Positions 44,091 to 52,276 of a DNA stretch of 64,000 nucleotides are shown here, piece by piece. Source of the DNA: Devosia lucknowensis (GTDB taxonomy: Bacteria; Pseudomonadota; Alphaproteobacteria; Rhizobiales; Devosiaceae); contig NZ_FXWK01000001.1 of NCBI RefSeq assembly GCF_900177655.1, forward strand, positions 1,240,001 through 1,304,000. Reading direction: 5' to 3'. The first letter of the stretch is position 1. The number at the start of each line of letters is the position of its first letter. Position numbers and translations under genes: made by a program. The notes beneath the pieces were generated by a model, which had not been told where the DNA came from, ran no database searches, and saw nothing but the letters and a program-made list of their open reading frames with translations.

Positions 44091-44342
44091 ATGGGCTTCG
44101 ACGGAGTTGGGTTTATCGCTGCCATTCTCATCGGCGGCATCGCCGGCTGGCTTGCCAGCATGTTCATGAAATCGGGCACCGGCGTGCTGATGAACATTAT
44201 CCTGGGCATTGTTGGCGCCATCGTCGCCAGCGTGATCTTCGGTCTTCTCGGCGTATCATTCGGCGGTTGGCTGGGCTACCTCGTCGCCGGCTTTATCGGC
44301 GCGTGTATCCTGATCGCGATCGCCAGGGCGGTCCGGCGCTAG
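44091..44342 (+). CDS. GlsB/YeaQ/YmgE-family small membrane protein
   Basis: The 83-residue protein has three hydrophobic segments with the family pattern FIAAILIGGIAGWLASMFMKS, then MNIILGIVGAIVASVIFG and GYLVAGFIGACILIAI. This family of small stress-associated inner membrane proteins has no known biochemical activity. GGAGG lies five bases before ATG 44091. It stands alone, with a strong terminator downstream. Confidence 0.9.
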   Translation: MGFDGVGFIAAILIGGIAGWLASMFMKSGTGVLMNIILGIVGAIVASVIFGLLGVSFGGWLGYLVAGFIGACILIAIARAVRR

Positions 44343-44375
44343 CCGTCGCCTTCGGAAGAAATTCGCGTAGAAACG

Positions 44376-44412
44376 ACGCCCGGCGAAACGATTTCGCCGG
44401 GCGTTTGTCTTG
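44376..44412 (+). terminator. Strong intrinsic terminator
   Basis: ACGCCCGGCGAAA and its exact complement TTTCGCCGGGCGT (13 pairs) flank a three-base loop, followed by TTGTCTT. It insulates the GlsB-type gene from the sulfate transport operon. Confidence 0.88.
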
Positions 44413-44479
44413 CGTAAATTACTCATCCAGCACAGGCGTTTAGCCCTTTACGCCCGGCCTTTGCGCAGCGCATCAACGG

Positions 44480-44505
44480 ATCCAGCACGACCCTTTCCGC
44501 TGGAT
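44480..44505. promoter_or_regulatory. Inverted repeat upstream of the sulfate operon
   Basis: ATCCAGC-N12-GCTGGAT ends 11 bases before the start of the binding-protein gene. It could form a hairpin in the leader near the ribosome binding region or be an operator. I see no known riboswitch consensus. Confidence 0.4.
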
Positions 44506-44516
44506 ATTGCGTCACC

Positions 44517-45497
44517 ATGAACAAGCTTTTCGTCACCGCCGCCTCGCTCGCTCTTCTGGCCACGCCCGCCCTGGCGCAGCCGACCGACATTCTCAACGCG
44601 TCCTACGACATCGCCCGCGAACTGTTCGAGGCAGAGAACGCGGCCTATGCCGCGACCGGCGCCACGGTCACCGTCAACCAGTCTCACGCCGGTTCGTCTG
44701 CGCAGGCGCGCGCCATCCTCGAGGGCCTGCAGGCCGATGTGGTCACCTTCAATCAGGTCACCGACGTCGAAAAGCTGGTCGAGGGCGGCTTCGTCTCCGA
44801 GGATTGGGCGACCGAATTCCCCAACAACGCTTCGCCCTTCTATTCCTTCCCGTCCTTCCTCGTTCGGGCCGGCAATCCCAAGGGCATCGAGGATTGGGGC
44901 GATCTGGCCGAAGACGGCGTCCAGGTGATCTTCCCCAATCCCAAGACCTCGGGTAACGGCCGCTACACCTATCTGGCCGCCCGCGCCTGGGCGACCGAGG
45001 AATATGCCGGCGACGAAGCGCAGATCGAAGCCTTCCTCACCAAGCTCTTCGCCAACGTTCCGGTGTTCGAAACCGGCGGCCGCGCCGCCACCACCGCCTT
45101 TACCGAGCGTCAGCTCGGCGACGTCCTGATCACTTTCGAGGCCGAAACCCTTGCCGTCACCCAGTTGCTCGGTGCCGACAAGTACCAGCCGGTTACGCCC
45201 TCGGTCAGCTTCCTCTCCGAATTCCCCGTCGCCATTGTCGATAAGGTCGTGGATGCACGCGGCAGCCGTGATCTGGCCAAGGCCTATCTCGATTTCCTCT
45301 TCACCCCGGAAGGCCAGGAAGTCGCAGCCGCCAACTTCCACCGCCCCAATGACGAGACGGTTGCGGCCGCGCATACCGATACCTTCCCCGAAATCCGCCT
45401 CGTCACCGCCGAGGATGCTTTCGGCGGCTGGGACGCCATCGCGGCCGACCACTTTGCCGAAGGCGGCCTTCTCGACACGGTTTTCGTGAACCAGTGA
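44517..45497 (+). CDS. Sulfate ABC transporter, periplasmic binding protein
   Basis: The 326-residue protein has a signal peptide (MNKLFVTAASLALLATPALA) and the sulfate/thiosulfate-binding fold: LNASYDIARELF, VNQSHAGSSAQARAI, ADVVTFNQVTDVEKL, and PNPKTSGNGRYTYLAARAWA. It brings sulfate to the CysT-CysW permease encoded next. Whether it prefers sulfate (Sbp) or thiosulfate (CysP) cannot be told, so no symbol is given. The gap to cysT is filled by repeats. Confidence 0.95.
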   Translation: MNKLFVTAASLALLATPALAQPTDILNASYDIARELFEAENAAYAATGATVTVNQSHAGSSAQARAILEGLQADVVTFNQVTDVEKLVEGGFVSEDWATEFPNNASPFYSFPSFLVRAGNPKGIEDWGDLAEDGVQVIFPNPKTSGNGRYTYLAARAWATEEYAGDEAQIEAFLTKLFANVPVFETGGRAATTAFTERQLGDVLITFEAETLAVTQLLGADKYQPVTPSVSFLSEFPVAIVDKVVDARGSRDLAKAYLDFLFTPEGQEVAAANFHRPNDETVAAAHTDTFPEIRLVTAEDAFGGWDAIAADHFAEGGLLDTVFVNQ

Positions 45498-45533
45498 TAA
45501 GATAAGGCCCCCCGCTGCCCCACACACAGCTTG

Positions 45534-45575
45534 GTCCCTCCCCCTCCTCCAGGGGGAGGTCAGGTGGGGGTTTGC
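45534..45575. repeat. GC-rich intergenic palindromic repeat
   Basis: CCCTCCCCCTCCTCCAGGGG is followed by GGAGGTCAGGTGGGGGT, giving an imperfect palindrome of about 40 bases in the gap between the binding-protein gene and cysT. It is the clearest copy of the family seen at 36993, 38718 and 46648. Confidence 0.75.
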
Positions 45576-45615
45576 GATACCGGGTGGGTTTCATCTCTGC
45601 GAACCAATTCCGTAA

Positions 45616-45636
45616 CCCTCGGGCTTGACCCAAGGG
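45616..45636. repeat. CTTGA-loop hairpin, copy 1
   Basis: CCCTCGGG-CTTGA-CCCAAGGG forms an eight-position stem with one mismatch around a CTTGA loop. Related hairpins with the same loop occur at 46567-46589 and 47603-47623. Confidence 0.65.
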
Positions 45637-45692
45637 CTCTATCATTTAAGCGGTCAACGGTCCGATCGGCCACAAAGGGACTTACCACACCC

Positions 45693-46523
45693 ATGCCAGC
45701 CTCCCGCAGCAAGCACCTGCTTCCCGGCTTCGGGCTGACCATGGGCATTTCCCTGTTCTACGTCACCCTGATCATCCTGCTGCCGCTGGCCGCCATGCTG
45801 CTCAAGGTTGGTGGCATGGGCTTTCCCGAATTCTGGCGCATCGTCAGCTCCAGCCGGGCGCTCGCGGCCTATCGGGTCACCTTTTCCTCGGCCTTCTACG
45901 CCACCATCCTCAATGGCATCATCGGCCTTCTCCTGGCCTGGGTGCTGACGCGCTACCGCTTCCCCGGCCGCCGCATTCTCGATGCCCTTGTCGACCTGCC
46001 CTTCGCCTTGCCCACGGCCGTGGCGGGGCTCGTCCTCGTCACTCTCTTTGCCCAGACAGGCTGGTACGGCCAGTTCCTCGAGCCCGATGTGAAGGTCAAT
46101 TACACCCAGCTGGGCATCGTCGCTGCCATGACCTTCACCTCCATCCCCTTCGTGGTGCGCGCCGTGCAGCCGGTGCTGGAAGAGGTCGATGCCGGCCTCG
46201 AGGCCGCCGCGCAAACGCTCGGCGCCAGTCGCTGGCAGATTTTCACTCGCATCATCTGGCCCACCATCCTGCCCGCCTTTATCGGCGGCTGCGTCCTCAG
46301 CTTCGCCCGGTCACTCGGTGAATTCGGCGCCGTCGTCTTCATCGCCGGCAATCTGCCGGGTGTCACCGAAATCGTCTCGTTGCTGATCTTCATCCGCCTT
46401 GAGGAATACAGCTACGAGGGCGCCGCGGCCCTGGCCTTCGTTCTCCTGCTCGTCGCTTTCCTCACCCTGATCGCAACCAACGCCCTTTCCGCCTGGCAGA
46501 CCCGTTACGTGGAAAGAGCGTGA
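45693..46523 (+). CDS. cysT: Sulfate ABC transporter permease CysT (CysU)
   Basis: The 276-residue inner membrane protein has six helices and the permease EAA loop (LEAAAQTLGASRWQIF, about 180-195) that contacts the ATPase. PFALPTAVAGLVLVTLFA and YSYEGAAALAFVLLL are typical of CysT. It pairs with CysW to form the sulfate channel. The frame is open upstream through repeat sequence, but ATG 45693 (MPASRSKHLLPGFG) fits the family and has AAGGGA upstream. Confidence 0.94.
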   Translation: MPASRSKHLLPGFGLTMGISLFYVTLIILLPLAAMLLKVGGMGFPEFWRIVSSSRALAAYRVTFSSAFYATILNGIIGLLLAWVLTRYRFPGRRILDALVDLPFALPTAVAGLVLVTLFAQTGWYGQFLEPDVKVNYTQLGIVAAMTFTSIPFVVRAVQPVLEEVDAGLEAAAQTLGASRWQIFTRIIWPTILPAFIGGCVLSFARSLGEFGAVVFIAGNLPGVTEIVSLLIFIRLEEYSYEGAAALAFVLLLVAFLTLIATNALSAWQTRYVERA

Positions 46524-46566
46524 TGATGGGTGTGCTCCAGAACTCCGCCCCCATCCATCCATCGTC

Positions 46567-46619
46567 ATTGCCCGGCTTGACCGGGCAATCCATGCACCAC
46601 CCGATGAGGTCGGGTGGTG
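46567..46619. repeat. CTTGA-loop hairpin, copy 2, with a second hairpin
   Basis: ATTGCCCGG-CTTGA-CCGGGCAAT (46567-46589) is a perfect nine-pair stem. Directly after it, CACCACCCGA-TGAGG-TCGGGTGGTG (46595-46619) is a perfect ten-pair stem. Both lie in the 217-base gap between cysT and cysW. Confidence 0.75.
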
Positions 46620-46647
46620 ACGCTTCCACGAAAGCCGGTTCCCGGCG

Positions 46648-46739
46648 CCCCTCCCCCTTCTTCATGGGGAGGCTGGGTGGGGGTCTTCCTTCTCCCCTTG
46701 CGAGAGAAGGTGCCCGTAGAGGGGATGAGGGGTCCTGCC
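46648..46739. repeat. Two GC-rich palindromic repeats between cysT and cysW
   Basis: The first half (46648-46690) is CCCCTCCCCCTTCTTCATGGGG followed by AGGCTGGGTGGGGGT in two parts, a copy of the dispersed family. The second half (46687-46739) has CCTTCTCCCCTTGCGAGAGAAGG, a hairpin of another common rhizobial type, then GGGGATGAGGGG. No frame here is convincingly coding. Confidence 0.65.
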
Positions 46740-46740
46740 G

Positions 46741-47553
46741 ATGACCACCCGCCCCACCCTCGCCCCCGGCGCCATCGCCCTCATCGTCCTGGCCTTCGTC
46801 CTCGCCGGCCTGATGCTCGTCGTGCCGCTGGCGCTGATCTTCAGCTTTGCCCTGCGCGAGGGCATTGACGTCTATGTTGCCAACATCATCAAGCCCGACA
46901 CGCTCCACGCCATCTGGCTGACTGTGCTGACCGCCATCATCGTCGTGCCCATCAACATCGTTGTGGGCGCAGCCCTCGCCTGGCTGGTGACACGCTTCCG
47001 CTTTCGCGGCCGCCAGCTGCTGATCAGCCTCATCGAACTACCGGCCTCCATGAGCCCCATCGTCGCCGGCGTCGTCTACCTTTTCCTCTATGGCGGCCAG
47101 GGCCTCCTGGGTCCCACCCTGATGGGCATGGGGTTCCAAGTCATGTTCACGCCGCTGGCCATCATCATGGTCAGCCTCTTCGTAACCGCGCCCTTCGCCG
47201 CCCGCGAACTGATCCCGCTGATGAGCCAGCAGGGCACCGAGGACGAGGAAGCGGCACTCTCGCTGGGCGCCAACGGCTGGCAGATGTTCTGGTATGTCAC
47301 CCTGCCCAACATATCCTGGGCCATGGTCTATGGTGCGGTACTCACCAATGCTCGCGTCATGGGCGAGTTCGGTGCCGTGTCGGTGGTTTCGGGCGCCATC
47401 CGCGGCCAGACCAACACCCTCCCCCTCCAGATCAACCTGCTCTTCAACGACTTCAACGTCACCGGCGCCTTCGCCGCCGCCTCCACCTTGACATTGATCG
47501 CCGTCCTGACGCTGATCCTGAAATCCACCCTAGAAGCGCGCCGCCACGGCTGA
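46741..47553 (+). CDS. cysW: Sulfate ABC transporter permease CysW
   Basis: The 270-residue inner membrane protein is the second permease subunit: EGIDVYVANIIKPDTLHAIWLT, LIELPASMSPIVAGVVYLF and the EAA loop EDEEAALSLGANGWQMFWYVTLPNI (in sections) match CysW. It should form a heterodimer with CysT and bind an ATPase CysA, which is not encoded after it; the next gene is folP, so CysA must be elsewhere. The start ATG follows a repeat-rich gap. Confidence 0.94.
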   Translation: MTTRPTLAPGAIALIVLAFVLAGLMLVVPLALIFSFALREGIDVYVANIIKPDTLHAIWLTVLTAIIVVPINIVVGAALAWLVTRFRFRGRQLLISLIELPASMSPIVAGVVYLFLYGGQGLLGPTLMGMGFQVMFTPLAIIMVSLFVTAPFAARELIPLMSQQGTEDEEAALSLGANGWQMFWYVTLPNISWAMVYGAVLTNARVMGEFGAVSVVSGAIRGQTNTLPLQINLLFNDFNVTGAFAAASTLTLIAVLTLILKSTLEARRHG

Positions 47554-47602
47554 TGGGCGGCTCGTTGCGGCCGGCGCCGACTTTTATCAGCCCACGGTTC
47601 CG

Positions 47603-47623
47603 CCCTCGGGCTTGACCCGGGGG
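47603..47623. repeat. CTTGA-loop hairpin, copy 3
   Basis: CCCTCGGG-CTTGA-CCCGGGGG forms a stem with one wobble pair around the same CTTGA loop as the copies at 45616 and 46567. It lies between cysW and folP. Confidence 0.65.
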
Positions 47624-47741
47624 CCTCTCGTCCCCTCCATTGCGGAATCGGCGGGAATGGCGCTTGGGTCTTGACCGCAGGCGGAACGGTGAAGGCGGAA
47701 ACGCCTGCCAGCCGATAGACCAAAACAGCACGGCGAAGCAC

Positions 47742-48596
47742 ATGCCCCACACCACCCACACCATCCCCCTGCGCCACCGCCCGCCGCTGGTCCTCGGCCA
47801 GCGTGCGCTTGTCATGGGCATCCTCAACGTAACCCCTGACAGCTTTTCCGACGGCGGCACTCACGACCATGTCGACGCCGCGCTCGCGCATGCCCGCCAG
47901 ATGCTGGCAGAGGGTGCCGACATCATCGATATCGGTGGCGAGAGTACCCGTCCCGGCGCCGAACCGGTGCCGGTTCAGGTCGAACTCGACCGGATCATGC
48001 CGGTCATCGATGCCCTTCGCGCCGCAGGCATCACTGCCCCCATCTCCATCGACACCATGAAGCCGCTGGTCGCCCATCAGGCGCTCGAGGCGGGGGCCGA
48101 CATCGTCAACGACGTCAACGGCCTTCAGGGCGCGCCGGAAATGGCTGAGATCGCCGCCGTCATGGGCGCGCCCATCATCGCCATGCACTGGGACCGCAGC
48201 TGGACCGCCGATACCGATCCCCTCCCTGCCATGCTCGCCTGGTATGAGGCCACCTTCGCCGCCGGTGCAGCGGCAGGCCTCGACCCCGCCCGCATCATTC
48301 TCGATCCCGGCTTTGGCTTCACCAAGACACTGACTCAAAACTACAGCATCCTGCGCCAACTCGCTGATCTGACTCGCGCTTTTCCGGACAACCCGCTGCT
48401 GGTCGGAACGTCGCGAAAGTCCATGATCGGCAAACTGCTCGACAACCAGCCACACCAGCGCCTGCCTGGCACCATCGCAACGACGGTTCAGGGCTATGAG
48501 CGCGGCGGCCATATCTTCCGCGTCCACGACGTTGCCGCCAACAGCGATGCCCTTCGCGTAGCCGAGGCGACGCTGTACAATCCCCCGACCGCCTGA
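47742..48596 (+). CDS. folP: Dihydropteroate synthase FolP
   Basis: FolP joins para-aminobenzoate to dihydropterin diphosphate in folate synthesis and is the sulfonamide target. The 284-residue TIM barrel has MGILNVTPDSFSDGG (about 25-39), IDIGGESTRPGA, ISIDTMK, INDVNGL-type NDVNGLQG and LLVGTSRKSMIG. The frame is open upstream, but ATG 47742 (MPHTTHTIPLRHRPP) begins close to the conserved part. It heads folP-folB-folK, three sequential or adjacent steps of folate synthesis. Confidence 0.95.
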   Translation: MPHTTHTIPLRHRPPLVLGQRALVMGILNVTPDSFSDGGTHDHVDAALAHARQMLAEGADIIDIGGESTRPGAEPVPVQVELDRIMPVIDALRAAGITAPISIDTMKPLVAHQALEAGADIVNDVNGLQGAPEMAEIAAVMGAPIIAMHWDRSWTADTDPLPAMLAWYEATFAAGAAAGLDPARIILDPGFGFTKTLTQNYSILRQLADLTRAFPDNPLLVGTSRKSMIGKLLDNQPHQRLPGTIATTVQGYERGGHIFRVHDVAANSDALRVAEATLYNPPTA

Positions 48597-48611
48597 ACCC
48601 ACGAGCCTTCC

Positions 48612-48995
48612 ATGACCGCACCCTTTACCGGCGACCGCATCATTCTCAACGACGTGGGCTTTTATGGCTTCCACGGCGTCTTTTCGGAGGAAGCCAAACT
48701 CGGGCAGCGCTTCTTCTTCGACCTGCAATGCGGTGTGGATCTCTCGGTCCCCGCCAATACTGACGAGCTTGGCCACACCCTGTCCTATTCGGATGTCTAT
48801 GAGGTCGTGAAAGCCACGTTCGAGGGCAAGCGCACCAAGCTGATCGAAGCGCTGGCGCAGAACACCGTTACGGCCCTGTTCGAAGTCTTCCCCGAGATCA
48901 CCTGGATCATCATCCGCATCCGCAAGCCCGAGGCTCCGATCGCCATGGTCAGCGGCGAAGCCGCCATCGAGCTTCACCGCGTCCGGCCCGCCTGA
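48612..48995 (+). CDS. folB: Dihydroneopterin aldolase FolB
   Basis: FolB cleaves 7,8-dihydroneopterin to hydroxymethyl-dihydropterin and glycolaldehyde. The 127-residue product has the family motif VGFYGFHGVFSEE with the catalytic Glu, and later RTKLIEALAQN and RIRKPEAPI with a Lys. It begins 15 bases after folP and its TGA overlaps the folK ATG (TGATG), so folB and folK are coupled. Confidence 0.93.
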   Translation: MTAPFTGDRIILNDVGFYGFHGVFSEEAKLGQRFFFDLQCGVDLSVPANTDELGHTLSYSDVYEVVKATFEGKRTKLIEALAQNTVTALFEVFPEITWIIIRIRKPEAPIAMVSGEAAIELHRVRPA

Positions 48996-49444
48996 TGGCC
49001 ACCGCCTGGCTTTCCCTTGGCGCCAACATCGGCGATCCGGCAGCCCAGCTCGCCGATGCCATCGTCCGTCTCGACGCTCACCCGCAGATCCGCGTCGTCG
49101 AACAGTCGAGCGTCATACGCACCAGGGCTTGGGGCAAGACCGATCAACCCGATTTCGCCAATATGGCCGCGACGGTTGAAACCGACCTTCTGCCCATCGA
49201 CCTCCTGCATGCCTGCCTCGACATCGAGCGTGACATGGGCCGGATCAGGCACGAGGTCTGGGGACCGCGCCTGATCGACATCGACCTGATCGCCTATGAG
49301 CGGCTGGAGATGGACACGACCAAACTGATCCTGCCTCACCGTTTTGCGCATGAGCGCGACTTCGTCCTTGCGCCGCTGCGCGAGATTTCGCCGGATACGG
49401 CCGACTGGATCAGCTCACGACACGCCAAGGACGGCAAACGCTAA
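48995..49444 (+). CDS. folK: Hydroxymethyl-dihydropteridine pyrophosphokinase FolK
   Basis: FolK transfers pyrophosphate from ATP to the product of FolB, giving the FolP substrate. The 149-residue protein has SLGANIGDP at the N-terminus, VIRTRAWGKTDQPDFANMA, and the signature WGPRLIDIDLIAYE with the two metal-binding aspartates. It completes the folP-folB-folK set. It ends seven bases from the convergent ATP12 gene's stop. Confidence 0.94.
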   Translation: MATAWLSLGANIGDPAAQLADAIVRLDAHPQIRVVEQSSVIRTRAWGKTDQPDFANMAATVETDLLPIDLLHACLDIERDMGRIRHEVWGPRLIDIDLIAYERLEMDTTKLILPHRFAHERDFVLAPLREISPDTADWISSRHAKDGKR

Positions 49445-49451
49445 CCATATG

Positions 49452-50243
49452 CTAGCGAATTGGCCCCTGACGCAGTGAATCGACGACGGAAACGGCAATA
49501 TCGAACTCGATTCGACGCTTTTGGCGACGTTCTGTCGCTTCTTCGTCCTCACCCCAAAGACGGATCTGGTGGTCCTCGTCCACATGCGCTGCGGTCCACA
49601 CGTCATCCGCGCTAACCAGTTGATGCAGCAGCGCAATTGCCAGCAGGCCAGACCCTGTTAGGCCTGTTATCGACACCAGCGCGGTCAGGCTGAGCAATCC
49701 CTGCCCCTCCAACGCCGCATCCAGCTTTTCAAGGGTGCTAACCGGCTGTGGCTGATGGATAATTCCAATAGTTGGCTGAAATCCGACCTCGAACTTCCGC
49801 GCCAGCTTCACCAGCACATCGTCCCAGACCCGCTCCTGCTCGTCGACCAATTCTTGTGGAGAATCAGCACGATAGAGCAAGAGATCATTGCCGGCGAACT
49901 TGCCGATCTCGGCCCGGAAGGCGGGCACCATTTCCTCGCCGCTCTCCAGCGCCGAGTTGATCAGCCGCGTCATCGGCATGGTCGCCGGATCGATCACCTT
50001 GTCCTGCGCCGCCCATTCCGCCGCCATCGCCTGCGCGAGGTCAAGTACCGGCAGGATAACAGGAATTTTCTTGCCGGGCGTCTTCAGCGCCCGTCCGTCA
50101 AGCGTAATGGCATAGCCATCTTCTCCCCGGGCCACATCCACCGTGCTATAGAAGCGCTTGGGCAGTTCCACCTGGTTGAGATGCTGCGCCCGTCCGTATC
50201 CGTCGTCCCGATGCTTATGGGCTTCTTCGAGCTGGTCACGCAT
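49452..50243 (-). CDS. ATP12-family F1-ATPase assembly chaperone
   Basis: ATP12 proteins bind the alpha subunit during assembly of the F1 part of ATP synthase; the family occurs in alphaproteobacteria and mitochondria. The 263-residue product has KRFYSTVDVARGEDGYAITLDGRALKTPGK in sections, AAEWAAQDKVIDPATMPMTRLINSAL and a C-terminal helical region. ATG 50243 was chosen since it lies eight bases inside the end of the upstream phosphatase gene. It is the last gene of the rarA-crcB-rluC-HAD-ATP12 operon. Confidence 0.92.
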   Translation of the reverse strand: MRDQLEEAHKHRDDGYGRAQHLNQVELPKRFYSTVDVARGEDGYAITLDGRALKTPGKKIPVILPVLDLAQAMAAEWAAQDKVIDPATMPMTRLINSALESGEEMVPAFRAEIGKFAGNDLLLYRADSPQELVDEQERVWDDVLVKLARKFEVGFQPTIGIIHQPQPVSTLEKLDAALEGQGLLSLTALVSITGLTGSGLLAIALLHQLVSADDVWTAAHVDEDHQIRLWGEDEEATERRQKRRIEFDIAVSVVDSLRQGPIR

Positions 50244-50910
50244 GATTGGTCTCCAGAACGCGGTCGATAGCGTCGCAAAGTTCGGAATAGTCGTCGACGA
50301 GAACATCTGCGCCGGCGCCGCGCAATTCGTCGGGATCATGGTAACCCCATGAAACACCTATAGTTTTCGCCCCCGCCGCCTTGCCCATCTCCATGTCGAA
50401 CGTCGTGTCGCCGATAATGACCGTCTGGTTCGGCTCGGCTCCCGTTTCCGCCATCGCCCGCAACATCATGCCTGGATGCGGCTTGGACGGATTGTGATCG
50501 GGCGTCTGCAGGGTGGAAAAATGTGCTGCAATTCCATGCAGTTGGGTCAGTCGGCGGACTCCTGAAAGTCCCTTGCCGGTCGCAATTCCAAGGATAGTCT
50601 GCGACTGCGCCTTCAGCTGATCGAGCGCCTCTCGGGCACCAGGGAAAAGCCCCTCGCGCCCCTCGGCCGAAACCAGCGAGGCGCGGTAATGCGCCCGATA
50701 CCTCTCTGCCAATTCATTCGCCAGATCAACGTCTTGCGTCCCGAGCAGCTGCAGCATCGCCTTGGGCAGTGAAAGCCCGATGACCCGCCGCGACTGCGCT
50801 GGGGTCGGCACTGGCAGCCCGGCTTCGGCGAATGTGGTCGCCATATGCTCCGTAATCAGCGCCTGCGTATCGATCAGCGTGCCGTCCATGTCGAACATGA
50901 TCAGCCTCAC
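50236..50910 (-). CDS. HAD-superfamily hydrolase (phosphoglycolate phosphatase-like)
   Basis: The 224-residue product has the four HAD motifs: DMDGTLIDT (nucleophile Asp7), IATGKG, the lysine in NPSKPHP and IIGDTTFDMEMG. The cap domain is of subclass I, with substrate probably a small phosphate ester. The start is GTG 50910, which overlaps the rluC stop (GTGA). The order rluC-HAD-ATP12 is common in Rhizobiales; the link to pseudouridine or F1 assembly is not explained. Confidence 0.9.
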   Translation of the reverse strand: MRLIMFDMDGTLIDTQALITEHMATTFAEAGLPVPTPAQSRRVIGLSLPKAMLQLLGTQDVDLANELAERYRAHYRASLVSAEGREGLFPGAREALDQLKAQSQTILGIATGKGLSGVRRLTQLHGIAAHFSTLQTPDHNPSKPHPGMMLRAMAETGAEPNQTVIIGDTTFDMEMGKAAGAKTIGVSWGYHDPDELRGAGADVLVDDYSELCDAIDRVLETNHA

Positions 50911-51896
50911 GCCGCGTCCTCCGGGTCGTTGCTTTGGGCATCGTAGCGGTCGGCTTCAAAGCCGAGGGCCTCGAAGCTCTGGCGCATGTGCGGCGGCAAA
51001 GGCGCTGAAATATCGATCTTTTTCCCGTTCCGCAGCGGCAGGGCTATGCGTCTCGCGTGCAGATGAAGCCCTTCCCCCAGACCCGGAGCCGGCATCCAGT
51101 TCTCGATGTTGAAGTAGCGCGGATCCCCAATGATCGGCGTGCCGAGTTGAGCCATGTGCACACGCAACTGGTGCGTGCGTCCGGTGACCGGCTTCAACGT
51201 GACCCAGGCAAAGCGGCGGCTGGCCGTATCGGTTGTTGAGTAGTAGCTCGACGAGTGGACCGCGCCGGGCGCGCCGTTGCGAACCACCACCATCTGCTCG
51301 CCATCGGTCGTCTGCTGTTTCGCCAGGAAGCAGGAAATCTCGCCCTGACGGGGTGTCGGATTGCCCGCCACGATCGCCCAGTAGATCTTCCGCGCCGACC
51401 GCGACCGGAATACCGAACCGAAATGCTTGGCGGCAGCGGCGGTCTTGGCGACCACGAGGCAGCCCGAGGTATCGCGGTCCAGGCGATGGACCAGCCGCGG
51501 CGATTCACCGGCTTTGTTCGGCAGGTTCTTCAGCAGGCCGTCCATGTGACGCGTCGTGCCGCTGCCACCTTGTACAGCCAGGCCATGCGGCTTGTTGAAA
51601 ACATAAAGATCGTCGTCCTCGTAAAGGATCAAGTCCTCGAGAAAGCGAACCTCTTCAGCATTGACCTTGAATGGGCGCACCGTATCCGGGTCATCGACCG
51701 GCGGTATGCGAACGATCTGGCCTTCAACGAGACGCGTACTGGTCTGCGCCTTCGCCTTGTCGACCTTGACCTCGCCATTGCGGATCAGTTTCTGCAGGCG
51801 CGCGAACCCGACCTGCGGAAAGTGCCGCGCAAACCATCGGTCGAGACGCATGCCGTCGTCATCTGCCGTAACTTCCCGATGTTGAACGCCGCTCAT
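50907..51896 (-). CDS. RluA/RluC-family 23S rRNA pseudouridine synthase
   Basis: The 329-residue enzyme has an N-terminal S4 RNA-binding domain (MRLDRWFARHF, about residues 15-75) and the catalytic domain with HRLDRDTSGCLVVAK, whose Asp is the nucleophile, then GRTHQLRVHMAQLGTPIIGD. It converts uridines in 23S rRNA to pseudouridine. ATG 51896 overlaps the crcB stop (ATGA). RluC is the most likely subgroup, but which uridines are modified cannot be told. Confidence 0.93.
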   Translation of the reverse strand: MSGVQHREVTADDDGMRLDRWFARHFPQVGFARLQKLIRNGEVKVDKAKAQTSTRLVEGQIVRIPPVDDPDTVRPFKVNAEEVRFLEDLILYEDDDLYVFNKPHGLAVQGGSGTTRHMDGLLKNLPNKAGESPRLVHRLDRDTSGCLVVAKTAAAAKHFGSVFRSRSARKIYWAIVAGNPTPRQGEISCFLAKQQTTDGEQMVVVRNGAPGAVHSSSYYSTTDTASRRFAWVTLKPVTGRTHQLRVHMAQLGTPIIGDPRYFNIENWMPAPGLGEGLHLHARRIALPLRNGKKIDISAPLPPHMRQSFEALGFEADRYDAQSNDPEDAA

Positions 51897-52276
51897 GTCA
51901 TGCCGCCTCTTGTAATCAGGAGCCCGAGATATAGCCCGGCGAGACAAACCACAACCGACAAGCCGACATAGAGCGCCGCTTGGCCCATTTCTCCGCGCTC
52001 CATCATCATGATGGTGTCCAGAGAGAAGGAGGAGAACGTTGTAAAGCCGCCCAGAATTCCGACGGCCACGAATAGCCGGATTTCAGTCTGCCAGTGCGGA
52101 AGAAAGCGCGCCAATAGGCCAATGGTGACACCCATGGCCATCGAGCCGACTGCGTTGACCAACAGTGTCGCGAGCGGAAAGGACGACGACCAGAAACGGC
52201 CGACGACGTTGCCCGCTGCGTAGCGAGCCATGGCGCCTATGGCGCCGCCGGCTCCGACGAGAACCATGCCCAGCAT
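51893..52276 (-). CDS. crcB: Fluoride channel CrcB (Fluc)
   Basis: CrcB dimers let fluoride leave the cell. The 127-residue, four-helix protein has GAGGAIGAMARY at the N-terminus, LLVNAVGSMAMG and the signature GGFTTFSSFSLDT with the phenylalanines that line the pore. No fluoride riboswitch is visible upstream because it is inside an operon: its ATG shares a base with the rarA stop (TGATG). The start at 52276 fits; an ATG at 52267 is an alternative. Confidence 0.95.
   Translation of the reverse strand: MLGMVLVGAGGAIGAMARYAAGNVVGRFWSSSFPLATLLVNAVGSMAMGVTIGLLARFLPHWQTEIRLFVAVGILGGFTTFSSFSLDTIMMMERGEMGQAALYVGLSVVVCLAGLYLGLLITRGGMT

Noticed and set aside
44413..44516. A SAM-type riboswitch before the sulfate-binding protein gene
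   Set aside because: Only one seven-base inverted repeat is present and no conserved SAM-II or SAM-alpha core is visible.
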